Below the pieces are notes generated by a model, which had not been told where the DNA came from, made no database searches, and saw only the letters and a program-made list of their open reading frames with translations. A program made the translations under genes and the position numbers. Below, in pieces: positions 1 through 7,367 of a DNA stretch of 64,000 bases. Positions within the stretch are counted from its first letter, which is position 1, and each line of letters begins with the position of its first letter. Source of the stretch: SPCO01 sp964579825 (GTDB taxonomy: Bacteria > Chloroflexota > Limnocylindria > Limnocylindrales > CSP1-4); assembly GCA_964579825.1 (NCBI GenBank), contig CAZOHT010000017.1, positions 1-64,000 on the forward strand, read 5' to 3'.

Positions 1-756
1 TTCGGGCAGGTGGAGTTCGCCAGCGAGCACTGGTTCCGGCTCGCCGCGACCACCCTCGCATCGGTGACCCGCGCCGCCGGCCTCGCGACGCCCGCCAAGC
101 CCCGTGACGCGCACATCCGGCGGATCGACCTCGTGGCGATCAACGAGCGGATGGCCAGCCTCATCCTCGTCCTGCGCGAGGGTTCCATCAAGCAGGCGCT
201 CGTCACGTTCAGCGAGGACGATGCGATCGACCAGCCGACCCTCAACGCGGCCGCCGGTCTGCTCAACGAACGGATCGCCGACCTGACCGCGTCCAAGGCG
301 GAGATCCACCTCGCGACCCTCGACGACAGCGACCGGATCCAGGCCGTCGCCGCCCGCGTGGGCGAACGGATCGTCAAGGTCCTGCGCGAGTACGACGCCG
401 CGGCCATCGAGGAAGTCTTCAGCGACGGCCTCCTCAACGTGATGGAAGCCCCGGAGTTCGCCCAGAGCGACAAGCTCCGACGCGTCTTCTCGGCGCTCGA
501 GAACCGCGCCTACCTGGGCGAACTGGTCGGCACCGTCGCCGGTTCCGGGACCATCCAGATCTACATCGGCCACGAGAACGCGCCGGCCGACATGAGCGAG
601 GTCTCGCTGGTCCTGGCGCCGTACGGTCGGCCGGGCCAGGCGACCGGCGTCGTCGGTGTCCTCGGGCCGACCCGGATGAGCTACGCCCAGGCGATCGGCA
701 CGGTCCGGTTCGTGTCCGGTCTCATGAACGAGCTGGTGGACCACCTCTATGCCTGA
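1..756 (+). CDS. hrcA: Heat-inducible transcription repressor HrcA (5' truncated by window edge)
   Basis: This is the C-terminal 251 residues of HrcA, the repressor that binds CIRCE operators and represses chaperone genes, with GroEL as corepressor in characterised species. The frame is open from the first base, so the N-terminal winged-helix DNA-binding domain and the start codon lie outside the window; complete HrcA proteins are about 340 residues. What remains is the GAF-like dimerisation region, ending in the family-typical stretch GVLGPTRMSYAQAI followed by a short C-terminal helix. It overlaps grpE by eight bases, and the hrcA-grpE-dnaK order strongly supports the call. Any CIRCE element controlling this operon would be upstream of the window. 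Confidence 0.93.
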   Translation, partial: FGQVEFASEHWFRLAATTLASVTRAAGLATPAKPRDAHIRRIDLVAINERMASLILVLREGSIKQALVTFSEDDAIDQPTLNAAAGLLNERIADLTASKAEIHLATLDDSDRIQAVAARVGERIVKVLREYDAAAIEEVFSDGLLNVMEAPEFAQSDKLRRVFSALENRAYLGELVGTVAGSGTIQIYIGHENAPADMSEVSLVLAPYGRPGQATGVVGVLGPTRMSYAQAIGTVRFVSGLMNELVDHLYA

Positions 757-1336
757 GCGACCCCGCCGGACCCGCTCGCAGGAGCGCATCGACGAGATCG
801 ATGTCTCGCCGACCGCGCTGCTGGCCGTCATCGAGACCCTGACCGCCGAGCGCGACGCCGCGAAGGCGGAGGCCGAGGGGTACCTGACCGCCCTCCAGCG
901 CGAGCGCGCCGAGTTCCTCAACTACAAGCGGCGCACCGCCGAGGAGCGCGACCGCGATCTCGGGCTGGCCGCCGAAGACCTGATCCGCAAAGTCCTCAAC
1001 CTGGCCGACGACTTCGACCGCGCGATCGATGCCCGTCCGGAGTCGATCGCCGAGGACCCCTGGTTCGAGGGCATCGCCGCGATCGATCGCAAGCTGCGGA
1101 TCCTGCTCGAGAGCGAAGGGGTGACCTCCATCGACGCGATGGTCGGCACGCCGTTCGATCCTCGCGAGCACGAAGCCATCGCCACGGTCGCCGACACCGG
1201 CCGCCCGGAAGGCGAGATCGTCGAGACCGCGCGTCGGGGCTATCGACTGCGCGACCGCGTCCTGCGGCCGGCGCTCGTCGTCGTCGCCGCGGCACCCACC
1301 ACCAACGACACCGATCCCACCGCACCCCTGCACTGA
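749..1336 (+). CDS. grpE: Nucleotide exchange factor GrpE
   Basis: GrpE releases ADP from DnaK, resetting the chaperone cycle in the cytoplasm. The 195-residue product has the expected layout: a long charged coiled coil (about residues 20-75, with the NYKRRTAEER stretch) followed by a C-terminal beta domain containing the diagnostic FDPREHEAI motif and the hydrophobic RPALVVVA strand. The ATG at 749 lies inside the end of hrcA with an eight-base overlap, implying translational coupling, and dnaK follows after 19 bases. The extreme C-terminus is a short Thr/Asp/Pro-rich tail. Length and neighbours match the family. Confidence 0.96.
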   Translation: MPERPRRTRSQERIDEIDVSPTALLAVIETLTAERDAAKAEAEGYLTALQRERAEFLNYKRRTAEERDRDLGLAAEDLIRKVLNLADDFDRAIDARPESIAEDPWFEGIAAIDRKLRILLESEGVTSIDAMVGTPFDPREHEAIATVADTGRPEGEIVETARRGYRLRDRVLRPALVVVAAAPTTNDTDPTAPLH

Positions 1337-1355
1337 ACAAGGAGCCACCTGACCC

Positions 1356-3308
1356 ATGGGCAAGATCATCGGCATCGACCTCGGCACCACGAACTCCGTC
1401 GTGGCGGTCATGGAGGGCGGCGAGCCGACCGTCATCGCATCCGCCGAGGGCGGCCGGACCGTCCCGTCGGTCGTCGCCTTCACCAAGACCGGGGAGCGAC
1501 TCGTCGGCCAGCTGGCCAAGCGCCAGGCCGTCACCAACCCGGGCAACACCGTCTACTCGATCAAGCGCTTCATGGGTCGTCGGTTCGACGACACCGAGGT
1601 CAAGCGCTCGAAGGGCCTCGTCCCGTACTCGATCGAGAAGGACCCCAAGAGCGACGGCATCGGCGTGAAGCTCGCGGACGGCAAGACGTACACGCCGCCC
1701 GAGATCAGCGCGATGATCCTGCAGAAGCTCAAGACCGACGCCGAGGCGTACCTGGGTGAGAAGATCACCGAGGCGGTCATCACCGTCCCGGCGTACTTCG
1801 ACGACACGCAGCGCCAGGCGACCAAGGACGCGGGGCGGATCGCGGGTCTCGACGTCAAGCGGATCATCAACGAGCCCACGGCGTCCGCGCTGGCGTACGG
1901 CCTGGACAAGAAGGGCGACGAGAAGATCGCCGTCTACGACCTCGGTGGTGGCACCTTCGACATCTCCATCCTGGAGCTCGGTGAAGGCGTCTTCGAGGTC
2001 AAGGCGACCAACGGCGACACCCACCTGGGTGGCGACGACTTCGACCAGCGCATCATCGATTGGCTTCTGGCCGAGTTCAAGAAGGACCAGGGCATCGACC
2101 TGGCCAAGGACCAGCAGGCCCTGCAGCGCCTCAAGGAAGCCGCCGAGAAGGCGAAGATCGAGCTGTCGACGACCGCGTCGACCGAGATCAACCTCCCGTA
2201 CGTCACCGCTGACGCCACCGGCCCGAAGCACCTCGTGGTCACGCTGACCCGAGCCAAGCTCGACGACCTGGTCGCGGACCTCATCGCCAAGACCAAGGGC
2301 CCGGTCGTCGCCGCGCTCAAGGACGCGGGCCTCAAGGCCGGCGACATCGACGAGGTCATCCTCGTCGGTGGCATGACCCGGATGCCGGCCGTCGTCGAGG
2401 CGGTCAAGGCGATGTTCAGCGGCAAGGAGCCGCACAAGGGCGTCAATCCGGACGAGGTCGTGGCCATCGGGGCCGCGATCCAGGCCGGCGTGCTTGCCGG
2501 CGACGTCAAGGACGTCCTGCTGCTCGACGTGACGCCGCTGTCGCTCGGCATCGAGACGCTGGGCGGCGTCATGACCAAGCTGATCGACCGCAACACGACC
2601 ATCCCGACGTCGAAGTCGCAGGTCTTCTCGACCGCGAGCGACTCCCAGTCGCAGGTGGAGATCCACGTCCTCCAGGGCGAGCGCGACTTCGCCGCGGACA
2701 ACAAGACGCTCGGCCGGTTCATCCTCGACGGGATCCCGCCGGCGCCGCGCGGCATCCCACAGATCGAGGTCACGTTCGACATCGATGCCAACGGCATCCT
2801 CGACGTGAAGGCCAAGGACCGGGCGACCGGCAAGGAACAGCAGGTCCGGATCACGGCCTCGTCCATGCTCGACAAGAGCGCCGTGGACCAGATGGTCCGC
2901 GATGCGCAGGAGCACGCCGAGGAGGACAGGCAGCGGCGCGAGGAGGTCGAGACCCGCAACCAGGCCGAAGCCCTCGCGTTCCAGGCCGAGCGGGTCCTCA
3001 AGGACCTCGGCGACAAGGTCCCGTCCGAGGACAAGCTCGAAGTCGAGAACCAGGTCGCGTCACTGCGCGAAGCGCTCAAGGGCAGCGACATGGAGATCGT
3101 GAAGACCGGGATGACCGCGCTGGCCGAGACCCTCAACAAGATCGGTGCGGCCGCCTACCAGGCGTCCGCGGCCGAAGCGGCCGCCGGTGCCGGTGACGGT
3201 ACGGGCGCCTCGGATGGCGCGGGCGACGGTTCCGCCGATGGTGCCGGCTCCGCGGATGGCGCCGCGACCGACGACGAGACGGTCGAGGGCGAGTTCAAGG
3301 AGGTCTAG
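1356..3308 (+). CDS. dnaK: Molecular chaperone DnaK (Hsp70)
   Basis: DnaK is the ATP-dependent Hsp70 that binds unfolded segments together with DnaJ and GrpE. The 650-residue protein starts with the Hsp70 signature GIDLGTTNSVVAV, carries the phosphate-2 motif YDLGGGTFDISI near residue 195 and the adenosine motif VILVGGMTRMP near residue 337. The substrate-binding domain and helical lid follow. It ends in a low-complexity Gly/Ala/Asp/Ser tail and the sequence EGEFKEV, close to the usual EEVD-like bacterial ending. An AAGGAG ribosome binding site lies at 1339-1344, eleven bases before the ATG. It is the last gene of the hrcA-grpE-dnaK operon; dnaJ is about 10 kb away. Confidence 0.98.
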   Translation: MGKIIGIDLGTTNSVVAVMEGGEPTVIASAEGGRTVPSVVAFTKTGERLVGQLAKRQAVTNPGNTVYSIKRFMGRRFDDTEVKRSKGLVPYSIEKDPKSDGIGVKLADGKTYTPPEISAMILQKLKTDAEAYLGEKITEAVITVPAYFDDTQRQATKDAGRIAGLDVKRIINEPTASALAYGLDKKGDEKIAVYDLGGGTFDISILELGEGVFEVKATNGDTHLGGDDFDQRIIDWLLAEFKKDQGIDLAKDQQALQRLKEAAEKAKIELSTTASTEINLPYVTADATGPKHLVVTLTRAKLDDLVADLIAKTKGPVVAALKDAGLKAGDIDEVILVGGMTRMPAVVEAVKAMFSGKEPHKGVNPDEVVAIGAAIQAGVLAGDVKDVLLLDVTPLSLGIETLGGVMTKLIDRNTTIPTSKSQVFSTASDSQSQVEIHVLQGERDFAADNKTLGRFILDGIPPAPRGIPQIEVTFDIDANGILDVKAKDRATGKEQQVRITASSMLDKSAVDQMVRDAQEHAEEDRQRREEVETRNQAEALAFQAERVLKDLGDKVPSEDKLEVENQVASLREALKGSDMEIVKTGMTALAETLNKIGAAAYQASAAEAAAGAGDGTGASDGAGDGSADGAGSADGAATDDETVEGEFKEV

Positions 3309-3342
3309 CCTCCACGACCCCCACGGTCTGCGCGATCACGAA

Positions 3343-3367
3343 CGGCCCGCCGGTTCCCGGCGGGCCG
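3343..3367 (+). terminator. Stem-loop after dnaK
   Basis: An 11-bp perfect GC-rich stem (3343-3353 paired with 3357-3367) with a three-base TTC loop sits 35 bases after the dnaK stop. There is no T-run after it, so it may be a terminator that works without a U tract or an mRNA-stabilising hairpin. Confidence 0.55.
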
Positions 3368-3552
3368 CATCGATTCCCGGGCACTGGTCGAGGCTCACCC
3401 CGGCTTGCGCACGACGCCATCACGTGCGCACCCCGGCCGGCGCGCGCCACCGGGGGCCGCGCGATCCGGTTCTTGTCAGATGCTGCCCACGCCCTCACGT
3501 GCCGGCATGTTCCAGTCATCTGATGGCCGGGACGGGCAGCTGACCGGCACTT

Positions 3553-3567
3553 CGGCTTCAGAAGCCG
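3553..3567 (-). terminator. Stem-loop downstream of the XRE-nuclease gene
   Basis: A 6-bp perfect inverted repeat (3553-3558 with 3562-3567, loop CAG) lies about 23 bases after the stop of the minus-strand gene ending at 3590, in the gap shared with the convergent dnaK operon. It is short and has no clear T-run, so its role as a terminator is tentative. Confidence 0.3.
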
Positions 3568-3589
3568 GATCCGCGGCCGGTCCGGCGGT

Positions 3590-4276
3590 TCACAGCGGTC
3601 TCGTGCTGCCCACCGCAGCATCTGACAGGAAGAAGAGGCCGCGGATCGGTTCGGTCGGTCGCCGCAGCCACGGTCGCACGACCTCGTTCCGTGCCGGGAA
3701 CGCCGTCGCGAACGTCATCGCATGGTCCGCCACGCGTCGTCGGGGCGTGCTGGACTCGGGAAGGACGAGCAGCCGCGACACGGTTCGCACGGTCCAGCCC
3801 TTTGACCTGGCCAGCTCGGGCGCGACGCGCACCTTCCGGTCGAGCGTCATGAGCATCCCGCCGACGTCCGGGACGACCGTCTTGACCTCGACGACGAGTA
3901 GGGCTCCGGGATCAGGATGGTACGCGAGGATGTCGATCGATCCTCGTTCGCCGAAGTGGTTGAACGACACCTCCATGTCGACGACCCATCCCGACGCCAC
4001 GAGCATCGCGACGACACCGTCGACGAGGCGAGCGTGGGCCCGGTCCCGCAGGCGATCCAGGCCCTCACCGTGGTACTGCACGCGGACGACGAGGTAACCG
4101 CCTGTCGCGTCCACGACCCGCTTGACCGTCGCAAGCGCGAACCGATCGGCCCGGCCGCACTCGATCTGCGAGACGACCCAGCGCGAGATCTTCGCCTCGC
4201 TCGCAAGCCGCGCCTGGGTCCAGCCCCGGCGCTTGCGGAGCAGCCGGACATCGGCGCCGATACGGATGGGATCCAT
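3590..4276 (-). CDS. XRE-family HTH protein with C-terminal PD-(D/E)XK nuclease-like domain
   Basis: The 228-residue product has two parts. Residues 5-60 form a Cro/C1-type helix-turn-helix (RLLRKRRGWTQARLASEAKISRW region, followed by QIECGRA). The second part carries an acidic motif of the restriction-endonuclease fold: D115 in GSIDILAYHPD and E130-x-K132 in LLVVEVKT, the D-(X)n-E-x-K pattern. I chose the ATG at 4276 because upstream codons look non-coding and residue 3 already begins the HTH. The HTH may direct binding while the nuclease-like domain cuts or merely senses DNA. It stands alone, convergent to dnaK, with no methyltransferase beside it, so a classical restriction system is unlikely. 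The exact function is unknown to me. Confidence 0.72.
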   Translation of the reverse strand: MDPIRIGADVRLLRKRRGWTQARLASEAKISRWVVSQIECGRADRFALATVKRVVDATGGYLVVRVQYHGEGLDRLRDRAHARLVDGVVAMLVASGWVVDMEVSFNHFGERGSIDILAYHPDPGALLVVEVKTVVPDVGGMLMTLDRKVRVAPELARSKGWTVRTVSRLLVLPESSTPRRRVADHAMTFATAFPARNEVVRPWLRRPTEPIRGLFFLSDAAVGSTRPL

Positions 4277-4310
4277 CCGCCCAGTCTGTGGAGCCGCGCT
4301 CGTCTGCGAC

Positions 4311-4451
4311 TTACGTGGGCGGCAGCAGCACGTCGAACTCGACGGACGGGGCGAGCAGGACCGAGTGGGGGTTCGCGTCTCTCGTCGTCGCGTCCAGGCC
4401 ATGGATCCGCGGCCGCGGCCGTGCGAGCGCCTCGGCCGCGGAGAGCGCCAT
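4311..4451 (-). CDS. Small hypothetical ORF (46 aa)
   Basis: A short reading frame begins two bases after the stop of the UbiA-fusion gene on the same strand and ends with TAA 34 bases before the XRE gene. It encodes 46 residues with no motif I recognise, ending in VEFDVLLPPT. Its position directly behind the operon makes translation possible. It could equally be a chance frame or the decayed end of a former gene. No Shine-Dalgarno sequence is evident. Confidence 0.25.
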   Translation of the reverse strand: MALSAAEALARPRPRIHGLDATTRDANPHSVLLAPSVEFDVLLPPT

Positions 4452-4453
4452 CG

Positions 4454-5908
4454 TCAGCCCAGGAAGAGGCTCGCGTCCGGGGCGACCGCGCCAACGATGA
4501 GCACGAGCAGGTAGGCCGCCAGCAGCAGCAGGCCCGCCCGCATGTGCAGCTGCACGTTGACGCCCATGATCGCCATGAGTCCGTACGGGTTGTCGTAGTT
4601 CGGCCGGAGACCGCGCGAGACCCGGATGGCCATCGGGATGGTCAGAAGCATCGCCAATGCGGGGATCGGCAGGATCCCGGCCACGACACCCGCGATCAGG
4701 GCGACGTACGCCGCGGCGGCGGCCACGTTGTACCCGGTGATGACGGTCGTCTCCGAGAAGCGCACGGGGAGCGTCCGCTTGCCGACCCGGGCGTCGCCGC
4801 GTCGATCGGGGATCTCGTTGACGTAGAGGATCAGCGCGACGAGCAGCGCGATCGGGATCGACGCCACGAACGGTTCCCAGGCGAGCGTCCCGCCGGTCTG
4901 GACGACGTACGCGCCCAGCAGCATGAGCGGCCCGAACCCGATCGCGACGGCGATCTCCCCCAATCCCCGGTACACGAACTTGAGCGGCGGCGCCGTGTAG
5001 CCGAGGCTCACGATGAACCCGGCGATCCCGATGACCAGCAGCGCCGTGGACCCGTGGGTCGCCAGCAGGATGAGGCCGATGATCCCGGCCAGGACGTAGA
5101 ACACGGTCGCCAGCGTCGCCATCTGGCGCAGGCTGACGAGGCCGTACTGGATGACCCGCGACCCGCCGCTGAACTGGGTCGGAGTGACATTCGCGTCGTC
5201 CGCACCCTGGACGGTGTCGAAGACGTCATTGGCGACATTGAGTCCGAGCTGGACGAAGGACGCCCCGACGATCGTCAGGAGCGCGGCGACGAGGTCGAAC
5301 TTCCCGTGGCTCGCGGCGATCAGGATGCCGAGGACGACCGGGATGATCGTCGCGGTGAGGAACGGCAAGCGGGTCGTCCGCAGGGTCAGGAACCCGAACG
5401 ACAGCTTCGGCTTGACGGGTGTCCCACGCTCGGCCGACAAGGCATCGAAGTAGCGGCGTGACTGGCCGACCGAGCGCTCGGAGTACTCGAAGAACGGGAC
5501 CTCGGCCTCGTCCCAGCCCCAGGCCCGACGCCCGGTCATGGTCAGGACATCCCCGGTCCGGCTGGCGGGCCCCCAGACCGTCACGTGACGTCGCTCGTCG
5601 TAGCCGTAGCCTGGCTGCGGCCGGATGTGCGAGCCGGTGAGCGAGATGACCCGGTCCGTAGGCACGGTCGGGACGTCCATCCCGGCCGGGGCATCGAACG
5701 TGGCGGTCAGGTCGGTCGGATGGATCGTGGCCTGGACCGCGACGCTGACCGGGTAGCCGGCATCGTCCACCCAGGTCGCGACGTGGAACGGGTAGGTGGC
5801 CAGCTTGTCGAGGCCGACCCGCGGGGTCAGGGACGGCGTGCGGCCGTCCGTCGAGTCGCTGGCGGATCGGGCGGCGGCGCTGGACTGCGGGGCTTCGCTG
5901 GCAGGCAT
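4454..5908 (-). CDS. Split-barrel domain fused to UbiA-family prenyltransferase (MenA-like)
   Basis: The 484-residue protein is a fusion. Residues about 30-160 resemble a pyridoxamine-oxidase-like split barrel, a fold that often binds flavin, F420 or heme. Residues about 175-484 are a polytopic UbiA prenyltransferase with both Asp-rich prenyl-diphosphate motifs: NVANDVFDTVQGADD (227-238) and NEIPDRRGD (364-372), followed by GKRTLPV as in 1,4-dihydroxy-2-naphthoate prenyltransferases. The start at 5908 overlaps the stop of the upstream gene as TGATG; the frame continues open upstream, but only as a shadow of that gene. With the divergent UbiE/MenG gene nearby, a role in menaquinone assembly at the membrane is likely. 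The role of the N-terminal barrel is unclear. Confidence 0.8.
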   Translation of the reverse strand: MPASEAPQSSAAARSASDSTDGRTPSLTPRVGLDKLATYPFHVATWVDDAGYPVSVAVQATIHPTDLTATFDAPAGMDVPTVPTDRVISLTGSHIRPQPGYGYDERRHVTVWGPASRTGDVLTMTGRRAWGWDEAEVPFFEYSERSVGQSRRYFDALSAERGTPVKPKLSFGFLTLRTTRLPFLTATIIPVVLGILIAASHGKFDLVAALLTIVGASFVQLGLNVANDVFDTVQGADDANVTPTQFSGGSRVIQYGLVSLRQMATLATVFYVLAGIIGLILLATHGSTALLVIGIAGFIVSLGYTAPPLKFVYRGLGEIAVAIGFGPLMLLGAYVVQTGGTLAWEPFVASIPIALLVALILYVNEIPDRRGDARVGKRTLPVRFSETTVITGYNVAAAAAYVALIAGVVAGILPIPALAMLLTIPMAIRVSRGLRPNYDNPYGLMAIMGVNVQLHMRAGLLLLAAYLLVLIVGAVAPDASLFLG

Positions 5909-6390
5909 CACGCGGCCTCCCCGGCAACGGCGGTCACGACCGGTGCGTGGTGCGCATCCCCATCGGACCAGTACAGGACGCGGCGCGGCGTCACTTCGAT
6001 GAGCGCCCGCTCGAAGAAGAGCGGCAGCGCGACGCGAGCCTTGAGGAAGTAGACGATGGACGGCTCCTTGGCCTCCCAGATCGGCAGGAGGCGCTCCCAG
6101 CCACCATGTGGATCCTCCTCGATGACCCGCGCATCGCCCTGGATCGTCGCGCGGTCGAGCGAACCGTCGGTCGCGACCGGGTCGGTGATCGAGACCGAGA
6201 CCTTCGGGTTGCCCTTGATGTGCTCGAGTTTGCGGCTGAACAGGGTCGAGGAGGTGAGATAGATCCGCTCGCCGTCCCAGAGGGGGATGAGCGGATACGT
6301 GACGGGCGTGCCGTGTCCGTCGACGACGGTCAGCTCGGCCACGAGCGCCTTGTCGAGCAAGGCGGAGACGGGATCGGGAACGGTGGCCAT
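5908..6390 (-). CDS. Pyridoxamine 5'-phosphate oxidase-like (split-barrel) protein
   Basis: This 160-residue protein fits the FMN/F420-binding split-barrel superfamily. A short helical N-terminus is followed by strands such as AELTVVDGHGTPVTYPL, then LTSSTLFSRKLEHIKGNPKVSVSI, the usual cofactor-phosphate region, and DRATIQGDARVIE. Members oxidise or reduce small molecules or degrade heme; I cannot assign a substrate. It is the first gene of a two-gene unit and its stop overlaps the start of the UbiA fusion, whose own N-terminal domain has a similar fold. An AGGAG site lies a few bases before the ATG. A palindrome and TAGGAT box upstream suggest regulation. Confidence 0.72.
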   Translation of the reverse strand: MATVPDPVSALLDKALVAELTVVDGHGTPVTYPLIPLWDGERIYLTSSTLFSRKLEHIKGNPKVSVSITDPVATDGSLDRATIQGDARVIEEDPHGGWERLLPIWEAKEPSIVYFLKARVALPLFFERALIEVTPRRVLYWSDGDAHHAPVVTAVAGEAA

Positions 6391-6447
6391 GTCGGGCTCC
6401 TGTGTGGCGGCCGGTCGCTTCGCGTGCCCGGACTCGCGTCGTGTCGC

Positions 6448-6453
6448 ATCCTA
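6448..6453 (-). promoter_or_regulatory. Extended -10 box TGCTAGGAT for the PNPOx-UbiA operon
   Basis: On the minus strand the sequence TGCTAGGAT ends 57 bases upstream of the ATG at 6390, a TGn-extended -10 hexamer (TAGGAT). The same motif precedes the acetyltransferase starting at 29626. No convincing -35 is visible. The box overlaps the palindrome at 6452-6466. Confidence 0.45.
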
Positions 6454-6479
6454 GCACGTTGTGCTACTCCGGTGTAGCA
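6452..6479. promoter_or_regulatory. Inverted-repeat operator candidate between divergent UbiA and UbiE units
   Basis: TAGCAC (6452-6457) and GTGCTA (6461-6466) form a perfect 6-bp palindrome with a 3-bp spacer. A further TAGCA at 6475-6479 pairs in inverted orientation with TGCTA at 6462-6466. Three half-sites overlapping the minus-strand -10 box between two divergent quinone-related genes suggest a shared regulator-binding site. Confidence 0.4.
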
Positions 6480-6571
6480 GGTTTCGTGGTAGATACGTGC
6501 GCGGCGACGGATCGGATGGGTCGCCGGCGCTCGGGCTTGCCGGCAACGACGTGGGATGGGAGGCTCACGTC

Positions 6572-7318
6572 ATGGACCCGACCACCGAACCGACCCCCTC
6601 CGGTCGCGGGACCGGCACCGGCAACGCCGCCTCACCGGCTGAGGTCGGCGCGATGTTCGACCGGATCGCGCGCGTGTACGACCCGATGAACCTCGTCATC
6701 TCCGCGTTCCAGGAGCCACGCTGGCGAGCGCGTGCGGTGGCATCGAGCGGCGCACGGCCGGGGGACCGGATCCTGGACGTGGCCACCGGTACCGGCAAGG
6801 TCGCGGCGGCTCTCTCCGCGAGGGTCCAGCCTGACGGATCCGTCCTGGCCGTGGACATCTCGCCCCGGATGATCGACGTCGCCCGGAAGCGCTTCGCGGA
6901 CCGTGGCGGCCTGGACTTCGTCGTCGGCGACGCCCTGGACCTGCCGACCGAGGACGGGACGTTCGACGCGGCCACCATCGCCTTCGGGATGCGCAACCTG
7001 CCCGACTACCGGACGGGCTTCGCGGAGATGGTTCGGTCGGTGAAGCCTGGCGGCACGGTCGTCTGCCTGGAGATCGCCCGACCCGAGAGCCGCGCGGCGC
7101 GCGCCCTGCAGTTCTGGTTCGACCGGGTCGTACCGGTCCTGGGCCAGCTGGCTGGGCAGGGCGAGGCCTACGCCTACCTCGTCCGCAGCGTGAAGGGCTA
7201 TCCCGGCCCGGAGCGGATCGCCGAGATCATGCGGGAGGCGGGCCTGCGGGATGTGCGTTGGCAGGCGCTGTCCGGCGGGATCGTGACGCTCCACGTCGGG
7301 ACCGTCGCGGATCGTTGA
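6572..7318 (+). CDS. ubiE: UbiE/MenG-type demethylmenaquinone C-methyltransferase
   Basis: A class I SAM-dependent methyltransferase of the UbiE/COQ5 family, performing the final ring methylation of menaquinone or a related quinone. The 248 residues contain the family motif FDRIARVYDPMN (29-40), the SAM-binding glycine motif DVATGTGK (69-76), the acidic strand VLAVDISPRM, and AFGMRNLPD, which is diagnostic of UbiE. The C-terminal VKGYPGPERI stretch is also typical. I chose the ATG at 6572 because GGGAGG lies eight bases before it; in-frame codons further upstream look non-coding. It is divergent from the UbiA fusion, so prenylation and methylation steps are encoded side by side. Confidence 0.9.
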   Translation: MDPTTEPTPSGRGTGTGNAASPAEVGAMFDRIARVYDPMNLVISAFQEPRWRARAVASSGARPGDRILDVATGTGKVAAALSARVQPDGSVLAVDISPRMIDVARKRFADRGGLDFVVGDALDLPTEDGTFDAATIAFGMRNLPDYRTGFAEMVRSVKPGGTVVCLEIARPESRAARALQFWFDRVVPVLGQLAGQGEAYAYLVRSVKGYPGPERIAEIMREAGLRDVRWQALSGGIVTLHVGTVADR

Positions 7319-7353
7319 GCTCGTCCGCCCACCCGTCGCCATGGCTCACGAGG

Positions 7354-7359
7354 TACCAT
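7354..7359 (+). promoter_or_regulatory. -10 box TACCAT, leaderless promoter candidate for the ABC-2 exporter
   Basis: TACCAT ends eight bases before the ATG at 7368, with no Shine-Dalgarno sequence between. This spacing would start transcription at or next to the start codon. Confidence 0.45.
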
Positions 7360-7367
7360 GCCCACCC

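Noticed and set aside
996..2915. Long antisense open frame of 639 codons opposite grpE-dnaK
   Set aside because: It is a GC-rich shadow of dnaK with Arg/Asp/Leu-biased composition, no recognisable domain and no ribosome binding site.
5909..6457. Upstream part of the minus-strand frame that includes the UbiA fusion
   Set aside because: This segment is an out-of-frame reading of the pyridoxamine-oxidase-like gene; the real start is the ATG at 5908 in a TGATG overlap.
6452..6466. CIRCE operator
   Set aside because: Half-sites TAGCAC/GTGCTA match part of CIRCE, but the spacer is 3 instead of the 13 bases expected and no chaperone gene follows.
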